Shown: positions 51,901 to 54,532, counted from the first letter of the stretch. The stretch is 64,000 bases of DNA from Lepidostoma basale (GCA_022606425.2 JAHDVF020001336.1:1612001-1676000), one strand, 5' to 3'. Program-made: numbers and translations. Notes: generated from the sequence alone by a model not told the origin.

Positions 51901-54532
51901 AGTAAATGTTTCCCTGAAATATTACGACTTTATTAATAAATAAAAAGTTACAGCGAATGAAGATACGCGGGTACAGAACGATATCTTCTTCTTCATCTTA
52001 TTCTTAGTGTAGGCCTAGTGGCCTGTTTCTTAACCCTTAACGTACCGTGTTCAAAACAAAACGCTTGCTCCCATGTGGTAAGTTCAGTTTACCGCTAACT
52101 TTATCTAAATATCAAGCATATGACTAGATGAATCAAAATTTAATTTATGTCATCTTGTAGGGAATTTCATTAGGAATAGATCGATATCTATAACATACAT
52201 GGATTAATTGAAAAACATATCATTATTAATTTTTTTCTGGAACCATGCGATTTCTGATATGTAATGCGTCATAGCATACGGACGACTGGGACATCGGGTC
52301 GGGTCGGGTCGAAACTTGTCTGAGCGCCGGGCCGGCGGGGCGATGATAAAGGCACCTAGGCAAAATGTATAGTACGTTCAAGACAACGAGTACGTATTAA
52401 TATTTGTCCCTTTTGGTAAAGTGTTAATATTTTCACAGTTCTGATATTATTAACTTACGTGCTGCGTTTTCATCCAGTCGGTATTATTACGTACCTATTG
52501 AAAAGGTCAAAGATATAATTTATAATACGTTCAAAACAGCGAGTAAGTATTTGTCACTTTTGATAAAGTTGTAAATATTAGCAAAACAAATTCTACCTTA
52601 ACACGAATGAAGGTGAGGGCAGTCTTAGAAAATATTTTTTTTTGGGATGAAGGAAGTAATTTTTTGCTTTTTTTTTTATTACGAAATATTGAGAACACTT
52701 CAATGGAGGATTACAATTTTTTTTATAATATTAGGGTCCATAGGTTTTAAGAAAATCAACTTTAAATTGGCAGTGGAAACTCAATTTACCACATGGCAAC
52801 GCGACGGTTAAGAGGATTTGGCCTCCTGCGAAGTCGACTCCCAGCTGTGGATTCATCATTTGCTGGTCTGCCCGGGGGTCGTCTACCTTGGGGCTGGCCG
52901 TGCAACACAATGAAAAGGAGTCTGGATGGATCCATTTTCCTCACGTGTGCATACCAGTATCTTCTCATTTGCCTTCCCCACCTAACAACATCCTCGACCT
53001 CGTATATCTCACTTATCCTCTCTTGCAGTGTCTTGCCAGATATATTTCTGAGCGTCTTTATTTCTGACACATAGAACGATATAATTATATATTATCATCT
53101 TCTCTCTAGCCATCTCTCCACTGATGGATGTCTTCTTCTTCTTGTCCTGTCACACCTCCGTGGTGCATAAGGCCTCAAGGAACCTTCTCCACCCGACTTT
53201 ATCGCATGCCTGATGCCTAACATCATTCCAAGCGAGGCCTGCTGCTTTGACCTCGTCCGCAGTCCGAACTGACAGTAAGGTCAGAATATATGAAATCTGC
53301 GTAAGGCCTATACTGGCGTATACCATTGAGACCAGAGCGGATATCACAAGAACGAAGGCTAAAGTACGGGTGGCAGAGATGAGGACGCTGAGGATAAAAG
53401 CAAAAATGACTATTCGAGATATGGTAAGGAACACGGCTCTCCGCGAGATCTGCAAGGTGGAGGATGTCGTGAGATGGGGCAGACAACGCAGAAGATACTG
53501 GAATGCGCACGTGCAGAGGATGGATCTCACCAGAATCCCACACGCTGTGGCGCATCAGATTCCTGCCGGCTGCAGTCCCCCCGGAAGATCGCCGATGAGA
53601 TGGAGAGATAGTTGGGAGTCAACCTCCCGAGAGAGGCCAGCCTGATTTCAGGAATAGAGCAATGGTCTATAAGGAGAAGAAGAAGAAGAAGACTTACCAA
53701 TAAATAATGAGCATATTCATTATTGCCGCCACTCTTGTCCAACTGCTCCCGCGCAAGTAGTCTAGCTTTATCTGTGTCTCCTCTTATATAATGTAAATGC
53801 ATCAGCCAGTTGTAATTTTCCATCGGTGGGAGCCATGCCGACTCTAACAAACATAATATTAACGTCAAACACGTAGTTATAAGATAAGAGAAATATGCGA
53901 GGTCGAGGATGTCGTAAGGTGGGAGAGGCAAAGGAAAAGATATTGGTATGGACACGTGAGAAGAATGGACACATCCAGACTCCCTTTCATTGTGTTGCAC
54001 GGCCAACCCCAAGATAGACGACCCCCGGGCAGACCACCAAAGAGATGGATCTACAGCTGGGAGTCGACCTCGCAGGAGGAAAATTCCTCTTAAGAAACAG
54101 GCCACAAGGCCTACACTAAGAACGAGGAGAATAAGAATACACTTATTTATTAAAAATACGGTATGTACATAAATCACGTTTGAATGATTTTATAAAATAG
54201 CTCTTCGCTAGCAATTGTTTTCGCTTAAATAAACAATTAATAAAATTGAATTAACATTCACGAAATATTTTATTTCGTGTGCAAAAAACATATAAGTATG
54301 TTTCTTCAAGTATAGATAAAATTATTCACCAACGTTGAAAAAATATTTTGGTATTTAAATATCTTCTAGAATAAGCCGATATATTACGCTACTATCCGTT
54401 CCTCACATGCAAATGTTTTTCGTAACAAGTACATATAATGTTAATCCAACCCCTATTTGCTGAAGATCTTCTGGATTCTGACGTATGGATTCCATTATTA
54501 ATAGAATGACGTGCTGTTTGGGAAGGCTCCAT
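15734..54532 (-). CDS. BBS4: BBS4, BBSome TPR subunit (whole gene, 10 coding exons)
   Basis: BBS4 is a tetratricopeptide-repeat subunit of the BBSome, the coat complex that carries membrane proteins in and out of cilia. Ten exons on the minus strand (54532-54451, 53843-53698, 51913-51801, 48664-48570, 44119-43957, 41987-41834, 37424-37302, 30227-30056, 27051-26855, 15934-15734) join in phase into 482 codons with one terminal stop. Human BBS4 is 519 residues, and the TPR core aligns exon by exon: NWLxHLHYIR in exon 2, LWNNIGMCFFGK in exon 7, SCLKRA..LSP and NLGLVH in exon 8. Exons are GC-richer than the AT-rich introns. The protein is about 40 residues shorter than human, mainly at the C-terminus and in a 7-residue gap between exons 2 and 3. 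Introns are loaded with transposons. Exons 1 and 10 are the least conserved and rest mainly on splice phase and context. Confidence 0.93.
16330..16990 (+). mobile_element. Non-LTR C-terminal fragment with an insertion
   Basis: Encodes GSETWTLKAHTMNRLEAFEM, LHRRMLRI and SHPEVLRRTHW, then near 16900 RERRGIVSGGARQRSLHRSD. In between, about 16570-16845 is foreign; its end (AACTCAATTATGACCTAAAC) recurs at 46207-46226. Confidence 0.7.
17000..17700. other. Intronic AT-rich stretch
   Basis: Between a GAA-type tail and the mariner TSD. No repeat recognised. Open frame 17501-17704 has no recognisable product. Confidence 0.4.
17701..18985 (+). mobile_element. Full-length mariner transposon
   Basis: 1285 bp flanked by TA on both sides. 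The TIRs agree at 30 of 31 positions (TTAGGYCCTTACATATGAAA...). It lies in the last BBS4 intron, antisense to the gene, and carries one uninterrupted transposase gene. Confidence 0.93.
17889..18908 (+). CDS. Mariner transposase, apparently intact (DD34D)
   Basis: 339 residues, the usual mariner length (about 340-350). It binds the TIRs and does cut-and-paste transposition into TA sites. The N-terminal HTH region (1-100) is followed by the GRP linker near 61-63, WVPHEF at 114-119 and the catalytic triad D151 (TCDEKW), D243 (HDNARPH) and D278 (PTDYYFF). The second and third Asp are separated by 34 residues. YSPDLAP is present. No stop or frameshift. The frame is open 22 codons upstream, but MENLKYR matches the usual start. 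It resembles SETMAR-type/cecropia-group mariners more than the 7.2-kb copy. Whether it is active cannot be judged from sequence alone. Confidence 0.93.
   Translation: MENLKYRVIYEYEFHRGTSAAETARRINDVYGDGAAKENTVRFWFQRFRSGNFDLQNKPRGRPETKVDNEELKAIVEADPSQTTSELAAGCGVSDKTVSIHLKQIGKVKKLERWVPHEFSEANQQTRVDCCVVLLNRHNNEGILNRIITCDEKWILYDNRKRSSQWLNPAEPAKPCLKRKLTPKKLLVSVWWTSAGVVHYSFLKSGQTITADVYCQQLQTMMEKLAAKQPRLVNRSRPLLLHDNARPHTVQQTATKLEELQLEYLRHPPYSPDLAPTDYYFFRNLDNFLQGKKFNSDGAVQTDFKDFIDSRPNGFFSKGIVELPMRWQKCIDSNGTYFD
19021..19070 (+). ncRNA. Hammerhead-like motif (family GAGAA)
   Basis: CTGATTA box (19030-19036, G8 changed to T), helix II GAAG (19038-19041) with CTTC (19051-19054), GAAA, CATGTC. Helix I TTCTC with GATAA has one mismatch. 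Change of the catalytic G8 suggests an inactive relic. Confidence 0.45.
19105..19400 (+). mobile_element. RTE-like 3' fragment (subfamily 2)
   Basis: Reads KIEICKVEDIIRWSIQRKWD, VQRMDTTKLPF and GTRPRGRPPKRWKDSWEST, with tail GAAGAAGAAG. Sister of 10640-10965. Confidence 0.75.
19455..19895. repeat. PAL-1 repeats
   Basis: Two to three PAL-1 arms (GACATGTTTCGCCTGTCTAA at 19504 and complement near 19575, again at 19840-19890) separated by AT-rich sequence. Confidence 0.6.
20647..20784 (+). pseudogene. Harbinger MADF-domain protein, N-terminal remnant
   Basis: 45 residues, MTDEQLIELVKRYPVIYNTS, AWEEITEQM. This is the start of the MADF/Myb-like DNA-binding partner encoded by PIF/Harbinger elements. 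Cut off by the internal deletion. Confidence 0.75.
20785..21047 (-). pseudogene. Harbinger transposase, N-terminal remnant
   Basis: Starts MDLVNNESDEDFEEDLM and contains RRYWVHEINQKK, YYTLYPDLLQDNERFHMYFR and VTKTQFEEIHKFI, the region before the DDE nuclease in Harbinger transposases. The whole catalytic core is missing; the frame ends at the junction with the MADF remnant. Confidence 0.8.
21722..22305 (+). mobile_element. LINE-A C-terminal copy, long open frame
   Basis: [78 protein letters not shown], then a frameshift and the normal 3' end with (GTTA)n at 22285. About one third of the element. Confidence 0.85.
22376..22990. repeat. F1 repeat copy 1 with nested PAL-1
   Basis: Aligns along its length with 42284-42905 (ends AAATTGAAA.TAAC..TTGTTAA and TTGGGAATGGGAGCTTG). 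A PAL-1 palindrome (about 22617-22857) is inserted here and absent from the other copy. Contains a hammerhead-like motif at 22418-22456. Confidence 0.75.
22418..22456 (-). ncRNA. Hammerhead-like motif (F1), mutated
   Basis: ACAC, CTGAAGA (22452-22446), GGAGG-TAT-CCTCC, AAAA instead of GAAA, CATGTT, GTGT. Helix I ACAC/GTGT is perfect. G12 is changed to A, which should abolish cleavage. Confidence 0.5.
23130..23660. repeat. Foldback arm relative with SINE insertion
   Basis: Related to the arms of 13605-14797 (CTGTCCACGTTAGGAAATAT). A SINE-like copy with GTTA tail occupies about 23195-23338. Confidence 0.6.
23740..23995 (+). mobile_element. Non-LTR 3' end, unclassified
   Basis: Reads YLRHVLRGEKYEFRKGKIEG, HRDVGRKQITANIRD and LFRTAQDRD, with a GAAGAAG tail. 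C-terminus of a BovB/R4-like element. Confidence 0.6.
24060..24550. other. GC-richer island in BBS4 intron, unexplained
   Basis: Contains GCCCTCGCCCGCTGGGGGTA and an inverted GCGGGCAT/ATGCCCGC pair (24215 and 24282). Open frame 24291-24509 on the minus strand has no recognised homology. Not a BBS4 exon by phase or similarity. Confidence 0.4.
24555..25090 (+). mobile_element. RTE-like element, C-terminal copy
   Basis: NRKIPIKLKRKVYEACVLPV, AMLGVNLKDRVRSDTVREKT, LKWQWAGHVARSPDE, stop, then KRSAGRPQLRWKDDL and MEEAFVQEW. GAAGAAG tail. Several stops. Nearly the same subfamily as 38700-39190 and 44155-44570. Confidence 0.85.
25130..25455 (+). mobile_element. RTE-like tail (subfamily 3) inside PAL-1
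   Basis: [43 protein letters not shown] tail whose reverse reads [18 protein letters not shown], as at 63715-63835. It splits a PAL-1 palindrome (arms at 25100 and 25460). Confidence 0.6.
25456..26130. repeat. PAL-1 copies and AT-rich DNA
   Basis: PAL-1 arms at 25460-25580 and 25640-25780; the rest is A-rich without recognised content. Confidence 0.5.
26137..26789 (-). mobile_element. RTE-like element, long C-terminal ORF
   Basis: 209 codons: TKCIVTSRQPVRCKLALDNK, MHSKYLGVDVSSSSDLYEEV, IRIYKTCVRPIMTYGIETRA, KTLRSVAGTTLRDRIRNSEI, VVRWGRLRRRYWRDHVER and RPAGRPPKRWRYSWTSASQE, then stop and a GAA-type tail. RT catalytic box lost. Confidence 0.85.
26855..27051 (-). CDS. BBS4: BBS4 coding exon 9
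   Basis: Residues 350-415, LDRLEDPDNALKAYEQAVTL then VRINFCSFLHSVQQLEQARR. Human has LTNLEDTENAKRAYAEAVHL..VNLNYAVLLYNQGEKKNA. Acceptor GATTGCAG|TAACTC, donor AAAGAA|GTAAGT in phase 0. The acceptor lies about 37 bp from the edge of a foldback transposon (27089-28338). Confidence 0.95.
27089..28338. mobile_element. Foldback Tc1/mariner-like element split by a solo LTR
   Basis: Ends GGGTGTTTT with flanking TATA on both sides. Arms of about 200 bp (27089-27300 and 28130-28338) match in inverted order (GTACGTTTTGCCATTT, GACTGTCAATTTGACAG). The arms match the 5' end of the transposase fragment at 62030-62240. A smaller palindrome lies at 27310-27410. Confidence 0.7.
27421..28089 (+). mobile_element. 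Solo LTR of an LTR retrotransposon
   Basis: 669 bp, TGTATCGGACG .. TCCCGTACA, flanked by 5-bp duplications ATGTT (27416-27420 and 28090-28094). Contains TATA-like ACTATATAAGCGG near 27785 and AATAAAACTTTG near 27955. A 5-bp TSD fits BEL/Pao or some gypsy elements. No internal region. Confidence 0.85.
28345..28560 (+). mobile_element. RTE-like short fragment
   Basis: MERLMLEIGLRDRIINFTMR with frameshifts, then the WQWG..VARN region. Truncated at both ends. Confidence 0.6.
28695..28815. repeat. Palindrome with hammerhead-like core (minus strand)
   Basis: Arms TGTGCTTCCACTTGTGTTTA and complement. Minus-strand core: CAGAAGA (28759-28753), imperfect helix II, GAAA, CCGGTC, then GAAC pairing with GTTC at 28771. 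The long arms extend helix I to over 20 bp. Core position 4 is changed. Confidence 0.5.
28885..29757 (-). mobile_element. Jockey-clade non-LTR fragment (RT C-terminal)
   Basis: THIAQFADDTGII carries the RT active site, followed by VLEVWCRNWRITINPSKSAA, IKYLGVTLDSKLTWRPHI, ALYPMLARNSKLSINNKLLI, YKTVIRPIFTYAAPIWG and LQILQNKAIRL. Open from 29757 to 29004, then a 3' UTR that also occurs at 34955-35040. 5' truncated. Confidence 0.9.
30056..30227 (-). CDS. BBS4: BBS4 coding exon 8
   Basis: Residues 293-350, AVSCLKRASCLSPLSARVLHN and YASAFQFLSAALNL. Human has AISCLKRANYLAP..LYNLGLVH..YASAFHFLSAAINF. Acceptor AATCATAG|GCTGTG, donor ATGGCTG|GTGAGT in phase 1. Very GC-rich compared with the flanking intron. 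Confidence 0.96.
30295..30812. repeat. MITE-B copy carrying a nested perfect-like palindrome
   Basis: MITE-B outer part (GATGACGCTAGTGTAGA; CTCTATTGAGATACAATTAA). Nested within, 30390-30617 is a palindrome with arms of about 110 bp (AAGGTAAAACTCATTAAGTG, CTACGTCAGAAAATAATCAC). Confidence 0.72.
30841..31300 (+). mobile_element. Non-LTR C-terminal ORF (family B)
   Basis: 149 open codons: VTYGCEAGTMTAKSAERLDT, ERRVLRRILGPVNDGEGWRV, LNRLRWAGHVQRMPSSRTPK and GRPRLRWKDEVGRDGARLL, then LEATARYGL and stop. A second tail copy is at 12975-13135. Confidence 0.85.
31505..31825 (-). mobile_element. LINE-A middle fragment
   Basis: Minus strand has the TLMYRSEA-like, AVHKDVLVPTL-like and LKVVIANKSLSKK region. 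Frameshifted. Confidence 0.65.
32075..32545 (-). mobile_element. SINE-like copy with extended body
   Basis: (TTAG)n tail at 32075, CACTCCATCCTTCTCTTTTC, GTTGCGAACCTCATCGCCAC, then an AT-rich body ending near CATTGGAACAAATGAAAAAT. Same body at 37465-38080 and 47165-47620. Confidence 0.7.
32560..33160 (+). mobile_element. LINE-A C-terminal fragment (and a relative of the 50.8-kb TIR element)
   Basis: 32765-33157 encodes [54 protein letters not shown] and NVEEAREKC with a 3' end. 32570-32760 resembles 50780-51060 (GCTATCTGATTGG). Confidence 0.72.
33160..33995. other. Unassigned AT-rich stretch
   Basis: Very AT-rich; no repeat, gene or structure recognised. Confidence 0.45.
34000..34290 (+). 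repeat. Hammerhead-bearing repeat (ACAGCUGU family)
   Basis: Flanks are inverted (TTTTAAACTGTTAATGAATA near 34025, complement near 34240). Core at 34156-34218: TTGTA, CTGATGA (34165-34171), GTCAAC-ATTG-GTTGAT, GAAA, CAGCTGTG, TACAA. C17 at the cleavage site is G here, so this copy should be inactive. Confidence 0.6.
34617..34955 (-). mobile_element. LINE-A 3' fragment, degenerate
   Basis: TAAC-type tail at 34620, CACCGTCTCTCCGAAGGG, then the VNDVNE..RNRGRLRK-like region. Many mutations. Confidence 0.65.
34955..35480 (-). mobile_element. Jockey-like 3' region
   Basis: GGACTTGGATCTTCTGGCTT through GCTATTCCTCTTACGTCTG is the same 3' UTR as 28905-28965. Farther upstream the minus strand reads IAHYVLRQTKWSQAGCYLLP with frameshifts. 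Confidence 0.65.
35490..36822 (+). mobile_element. Pogo-like DNA transposon, internally deleted
   Basis: 1333 bp with TA duplications and TIRs AGGTAACGGCACCAGTAATG / AGGTAAAGGCGCCAGTGATG. The motif CCAGTnATGGACA recurs at about 35500, 35915, 36550, 36580, 36605 and 36800. Coding remnant near 36114-36450: MAPKKK, YTPEQMERAVDA, stop, GEAVGAVALKYGIPRITLRN, a Psq/CENP-B-type HTH, then GPATILTAQEEL. The DDE core is missing. Confidence 0.8.
36823..37300. other. Intronic unassigned stretch
   Basis: Contains two diverged copies of a short unit (ATGAGTTTACCGACCACTGC, 36890 and 36945). No gene seen. Confidence 0.45.
37302..37424 (-). CDS. BBS4: BBS4 coding exon 7
   Basis: Residues 252-292, exactly 41 codons in phase 0/0. 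It carries the most conserved stretch of the family, ALWNNIGMCFFGKQKFVA (human PLWNNIGMCFFGKKKYVA). Acceptor GATGGCAG|AGTCAC, donor GTGGCT|GTAAGTG. Confidence 0.96.
37463..38090 (-). mobile_element. SINE-like copy, long form
   Basis: (TTAG)n tail at 37465, LINE-A-type end, TGGGTTGCGAACCTCATC, and an AT-rich body in which TTCCACGAATCCACCGTTTT recurs three times (37777, 37890, 37940). Confidence 0.72.
38210..38530 (+). repeat. Repeat copy A (inverted partner of 8340-8650)
   Basis: AAAAGTGGTTCGGAATCACA and AAAATTCGGAGTTCGACCC match the 8.4-kb copy in reverse. Non-coding. Confidence 0.6.
38625..39700. mobile_element. Cluster of non-LTR tails
   Basis: 38625-38680: 3' end (minus) of the element also seen at 61490-61830. 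38700-39190: RTE copy (plus), near-identical to 24585-25080, with GAA tail. 39190-39435: LINE-A piece (plus). 39520-39690: RTE piece (minus) covering TYGLETVTL-type sequence. Confidence 0.7.
39700..40600. repeat. Tandem-like duplication and microsatellites
   Basis: AACAAAATTTCAAAGCAA occurs at 40170 and 40300 inside a duplicated ~130-bp unit. ACAGACAGACAG repeats at 40450-40485 precede GACTAGCTGTACCCGGCCAC, a motif common in arthropod repeats whose family I cannot name with certainty. Confidence 0.5.
40625..40810 (-). mobile_element. LINE-A related 3' end variant
   Basis: CATCACGCCGTTTCTCCGCA, then the minus-strand [21 protein letters not shown] region. Same variant as 61150-61320 and 62660-62800. 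Confidence 0.6.
40845..41290 (-). mobile_element. CR1/L2-like C-terminal fragment
   Basis: NLNARQSTLRSAK, GDRAFAVAGPSAWNSLPADL and FRSRLKMHLFKLSFP, then a 3' end AAGCGCCATTTTTATGAATT and (AAT)n. Same family as 6320-6971. Confidence 0.85.
41290..41833. other. Intronic AT-rich stretch
   Basis: Nothing recognised next to exon 6. Confidence 0.4.
41834..41987 (-). CDS. BBS4: BBS4 coding exon 6
   Basis: Residues 200-251, SAPDNAELLTSAGILH..LGSALALGPPQ..LAAIMQ. Human has FSPENTELLTTLGLLYL..LGNALTYDPTN..AAGSMMQ. Acceptor TTAACAG|GAGTGC. The donor ATGCAA|GTCCGT is non-consensus, but it is the only GT that keeps phase 0 and joins MQ to SHRDYDVAL of exon 7, as in MQTHGDFDVAL of human. Confidence 0.9.
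42015..42195 (-). mobile_element. LINE-A 3' fragment
   Basis: CACTAACAATCGCGCCGCCT, then the CMNVDKVREVCQE-like and RRVGEINVLARH-like region. Confidence 0.6.
42284..42905. repeat. F1 repeat copy 2, with SINE insertion
   Basis: Same sequence as 22376-22990. A 116-bp SINE-like piece (42627-42742) is inserted with an 11-bp duplication AAATAAATCAT at 42616-42626 and 42743-42753; the other copy shows the empty site. Carries the hammerhead motif at 42335-42373. Confidence 0.85.
42335..42373 (-). ncRNA. Hammerhead ribozyme motif (F1 family)
   Basis: ACAT, CTGAAGA (42369-42363), T, GGAGG-TAT-CCTCC, GAAA, CATGTC, GTGT (42338-42335). All invariant core bases are present (position 7 is free). Helix I has a U-G wobble. 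Helix III is ACAUGU, self-complementary. Predicted cut after C at 42339. Confidence 0.68.
43000..43430 (-). mobile_element. SINE-like copy
   Basis: Tail at 43002, CATCACGCCATCTCCCTGAA, TGGGTTGCGAACCTCATCG, body to about 43430, where F1 sequence begins. Confidence 0.72.
43431..43740 (+). repeat. F1 repeat copy 3
   Basis: Inverted relative to copy 2, missing the far end. Contains the hammerhead motif at 43636-43674. Confidence 0.72.
43636..43674 (+). ncRNA. Hammerhead ribozyme motif (F1 family)
   Basis: ACAC (43636-43639), CTGAAGA (43640-43646), helix II GGGGG with CTTTC (GU-rich), GAAA (43661-43664), CATGTC, GTGT (43671-43674). Helix I is four perfect pairs. Core intact. Confidence 0.68.
43807..43857 (-). 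ncRNA. Hammerhead ribozyme motif (best copy)
   Basis: Minus strand from 43857: GTTA, CT, GCC, CTGATGA (43848-43842), A, GCTTG-GGTC-CAAGC, GAAA (43826-43823), CTAGTT, GGC, AAA, TAAC. Helix I pairs GCC/GGC and GTTA/TAAC around an internal loop. Helix II has 5 bp. Core is canonical. Helix III is ACUAGU, too short for a hairpin but self-complementary. Predicted cut between 43817 and 43816. Confidence 0.72.
43957..44119 (-). CDS. BBS4: BBS4 coding exon 5
   Basis: Residues 146-200, a GC-rich, alanine-rich TPR exon (AECLSALGNRLPALRW .. GELLAASGDLAGAVQAY). It matches human GVCYIYLKQFNKAQDQL..GKIHLLEGDLDKAIEVY. Acceptor TTTCAG|CGGAAT, donor CTGGA|GTAAGA. An RTE-like fragment starts about 40 bp upstream of the acceptor, and a hammerhead-like motif lies about 100 bp downstream of the donor. 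Confidence 0.92.
44155..44575 (+). mobile_element. RTE-like element, C-terminal copy
   Basis: TKVTDIIHRVAILKWQWAGH, VARSSDEKWTRRLLTWRPW, KRSAGRPQLRWKDDLNRHVG and MEEAFVQE, then a stop and GAA tail. Same subfamily as 24555-25090. Begins 36 bp from the exon 5 acceptor. Confidence 0.88.
44630..44905 (-). repeat. Hammerhead-bearing repeat (ACAGCUGU family)
   Basis: Minus-strand motif 44786-44721: ATTGTA, CAGATGA (44776-44770), GTCAAC-ATTG-GTTGAC, GAAACAGCTGTC, GCGT, TACAAT. Outer helix ATTGTA/TACAAT is 6 perfect pairs. U4 is changed to A. Two degraded plus-strand copies follow (44795-44830 and 44851-44900). Confidence 0.6.
44905..45200 (+). mobile_element. LINE-A C-terminal fragment
   Basis: [55 protein letters not shown]. 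Shortened 3' end. Confidence 0.78.
45200..45565. other. Unassigned intronic stretch
   Basis: AT-rich, nothing recognised. Confidence 0.4.
45570..46095 (+). mobile_element. LINE-A C-terminal copy, well preserved
   Basis: [80 protein letters not shown], then the usual 3' end with (GTTA)n at 46075. A few frameshifts. Confidence 0.82.
46130..46285. repeat. Short repeat shared with 16.8 kb
   Basis: AACTCAATTATGACCTAAAC and GTCAGTTTACTATTAAGCGT match 16770-16825. Confidence 0.55.
46290..47000. other. GC-rich, strongly G-biased segment
   Basis: Plus strand is G-rich with imperfect repeats of TGGCCTTGGGTGGGGACCG (46470-46630). Long open frames on both strands are proline-rich and arise from composition. 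An AATAAA-type signal lies near 46995. It may be the end of an uncharacterised transposon; no domain is seen. Confidence 0.4.
47160..47622 (+). mobile_element. SINE-like copy, long form
   Basis: Body from about 47165, GGTGGCGATGAGGTTCGCAA, LINE-A-type end and short tail at 47605. Opposite orientation to the 32-kb and 37-kb copies. Confidence 0.72.
47640..47890. other. Unassigned intronic stretch
   Basis: AT-rich; nothing recognised. Confidence 0.4.
47895..48392 (-). mobile_element. LINE-A C-terminal copy
   Basis: Tail at 47898, then the full C-terminal region up to VLVLTLMYGSEA-type sequence near 48340 on the minus strand. Frameshifts present. Confidence 0.8.
48570..48664 (-). CDS. BBS4: BBS4 coding exon 4
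   Basis: Residues 114-146, a helix-turn-helix TPR unit (FRQKRFKLALEALMEAENLS, then KKLDWEIHYWI). The human equivalent is FLLGKHKAAIEVYNEA..KDWEISHNL. Acceptor TTTCTAG|ATTCCG, donor GGATAG|GTGAGT; it enters in phase 2 and leaves in phase 1. Confidence 0.92.
48750..48960 (-). repeat. Hammerhead-bearing repeat (ACAGCUGU family)
   Basis: Minus-strand core: CTGATGA (48843-48837), GTCATC-ATAG-GTTGAC, GAAA (48819-48816), CAGCTGTC, GCGT. Core bases are canonical; helix II has one mismatch and helix I next to the core is weak. Confidence 0.62.
49095..49310 (-). mobile_element. SINE-like copy
   Basis: TAAC-type tail at 49098, CATCACGCCGTTTCCCCGAA and TGGGTTGCGAACCTCATC. Abuts an R1-like endonuclease fragment. 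Confidence 0.7.
49305..49640 (-). mobile_element. R1/LOA-like endonuclease domain fragment
   Basis: GLHVLNQPGRLPTFAGPCGE, SRIDVTLCSSLL, WTVHECDVPSDHRLITFSVG. The DVPSDHRLI block is the C-terminal catalytic Ser-Asp-His of APE-type endonucleases of non-LTR elements. 5' and 3' truncated. Confidence 0.85.
49660..49980 (+). repeat. Hammerhead-bearing repeat (ACAGCUGU family), most complete
   Basis: Begins CCTAACTCAAATCCAGCAAA and ends with TTTAACAGTTTAAAATGTTA. The ending recurs at 1190-1230. Holds the motif at 49811-49880. Confidence 0.65.
49811..49880 (+). ncRNA. Hammerhead ribozyme motif (ACAGCUGU family)
   Basis: CTGATGA (49825-49831), T, GTCAAC-ATAG-GTTGAC (6 bp), GAAA (49849-49852), CAGATGTC, GCGT. 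Core canonical, predicted cut after C at 49860. Helix III ACAGAUGU has one mismatch from the palindrome seen in sister copies. Helix I is short (C-G, one mismatch). Confidence 0.62.
50040..50355 (+). mobile_element. RTE-like fragment inside PAL-1
   Basis: VAEIRTLRTIAGKTIRDRMR, NIIRWGRQRRIYWNAHVQGM, HSRIPHVVARQIPIGCRSPE. PAL-1 sequence lies on both sides (49985-50045 and 50365-50480). Confidence 0.78.
50505..50695 (+). mobile_element. LINE-A 3' fragment
   Basis: RRRPRKT, SRQVDARA-like region and the normal end with GTTAGTTAG. Confidence 0.65.
50757..51342. mobile_element. Short TIR element
   Basis: Ends AGGGAGATGATTTGCAATAG and CTATTGCAAACAATCTCCCT are inverted (about 31 bp). AT-rich inside, non-coding. 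No clear TSD. Confidence 0.55.
51343..51416 (+). tRNA. tRNA-like sequence (pseudogene or SINE head)
   Basis: TGGTCTAGGGGATAG fits a tRNA D-arm/A-box, GCTTGGCTCCTGATCCAGG an anticodon arm, and GGGTTCGAGCC the T-loop/B-box, ending in GACCA. Acceptor and T-stems have several mismatches and the anticodon loop is irregular, so a working tRNA is unlikely. Confidence 0.45.
51801..51913 (-). CDS. BBS4: BBS4 coding exon 3
   Basis: Residues 77-114, starting GNIYSDEEKLGEAIEEF and aligned to human GNIQESLELF..LSP. Acceptor ATTTCAG|GGAAAC, donor TGCCT|GTAAGT, ending in phase 2. Relative to human, seven residues (ALIFRLE) are missing at the exon 2/3 junction. Either the lineage lost them or a 21-bp in-phase microexon was missed. 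Confidence 0.92.
52034..52807. mobile_element. piggyBac-like MITE, copy 2
   Basis: 774 bp between TTAA at 52030-52033 and 52808-52811, inverted relative to 2049-2811. Ends CCCTTAACGTACCG and CGCGACGG. Inserted at the edge of an RTE fragment. Confidence 0.72.
52808..53262 (-). mobile_element. Two RTE-like fragments
   Basis: 52808-53075: SEIKTLRNISGKTLQERISE, VVRWGRQMRRYWYAHVRKMD and GQPQGRRPPGRPA. 53150-53262: SVRTADEVKAAGLAWNDVRH and KVGWRRFLEALC, another tail type with GAA repeats at 53130. Confidence 0.75.
53265..53692 (+). mobile_element. RTE-like C-terminal ORF abutting exon 2
   Basis: KVRIYEICVRPILAYTIETR, KVRVAEMRTLRIKAKMTIRD, VVRWGRQRRRYWNAHVQRMD and SPPGRSPMRWRDSWESTSRE, then stop. 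The GAA-repeat tail ends at the BBS4 exon 2 donor. Confidence 0.85.
53698..53843 (-). CDS. BBS4: BBS4 coding exon 2
   Basis: Residues 28-76. It contains NYNWLMHLHYIR, which matches the start of the first TPR of vertebrate BBS4 (KQNWLIHLHYIR), and ends EYAHYLL. The acceptor is TTGTTAG|AGTCGG and the donor TTG|GTAAGTC. Both sides are crowded by RTE-type fragments: one ends in a GAA-repeat tail inside the donor region and another starts about 30 bp upstream of the acceptor. Confidence 0.92.
53870..54140 (+). mobile_element. RTE-like 3' fragment in intron 1
   Basis: KIREICEVEDVVRWERQRKR, YWYGHVRRMDTSRLPFIVLH and DRRPPGRPPKRWIYSWESTS. Starts about 27 bp upstream of the exon 2 acceptor. Confidence 0.8.
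54451..54532 (-). CDS. BBS4: BBS4 coding exon 1 (start codon)
   Basis: Starts MEPSQTARHS and encodes residues 1-27 plus one base of codon 28. The N-terminus is polar and low in conservation, as in other BBS4 proteins. The exon was found because its phase-1 end fits exon 2 exactly (G plus AG gives Glu). The donor, AGGG|GTTGGA, is a weak match to GTRAGT, so the exact 3' border is less certain than for other exons. No more upstream in-frame ATG was seen close by. Confidence 0.7.
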
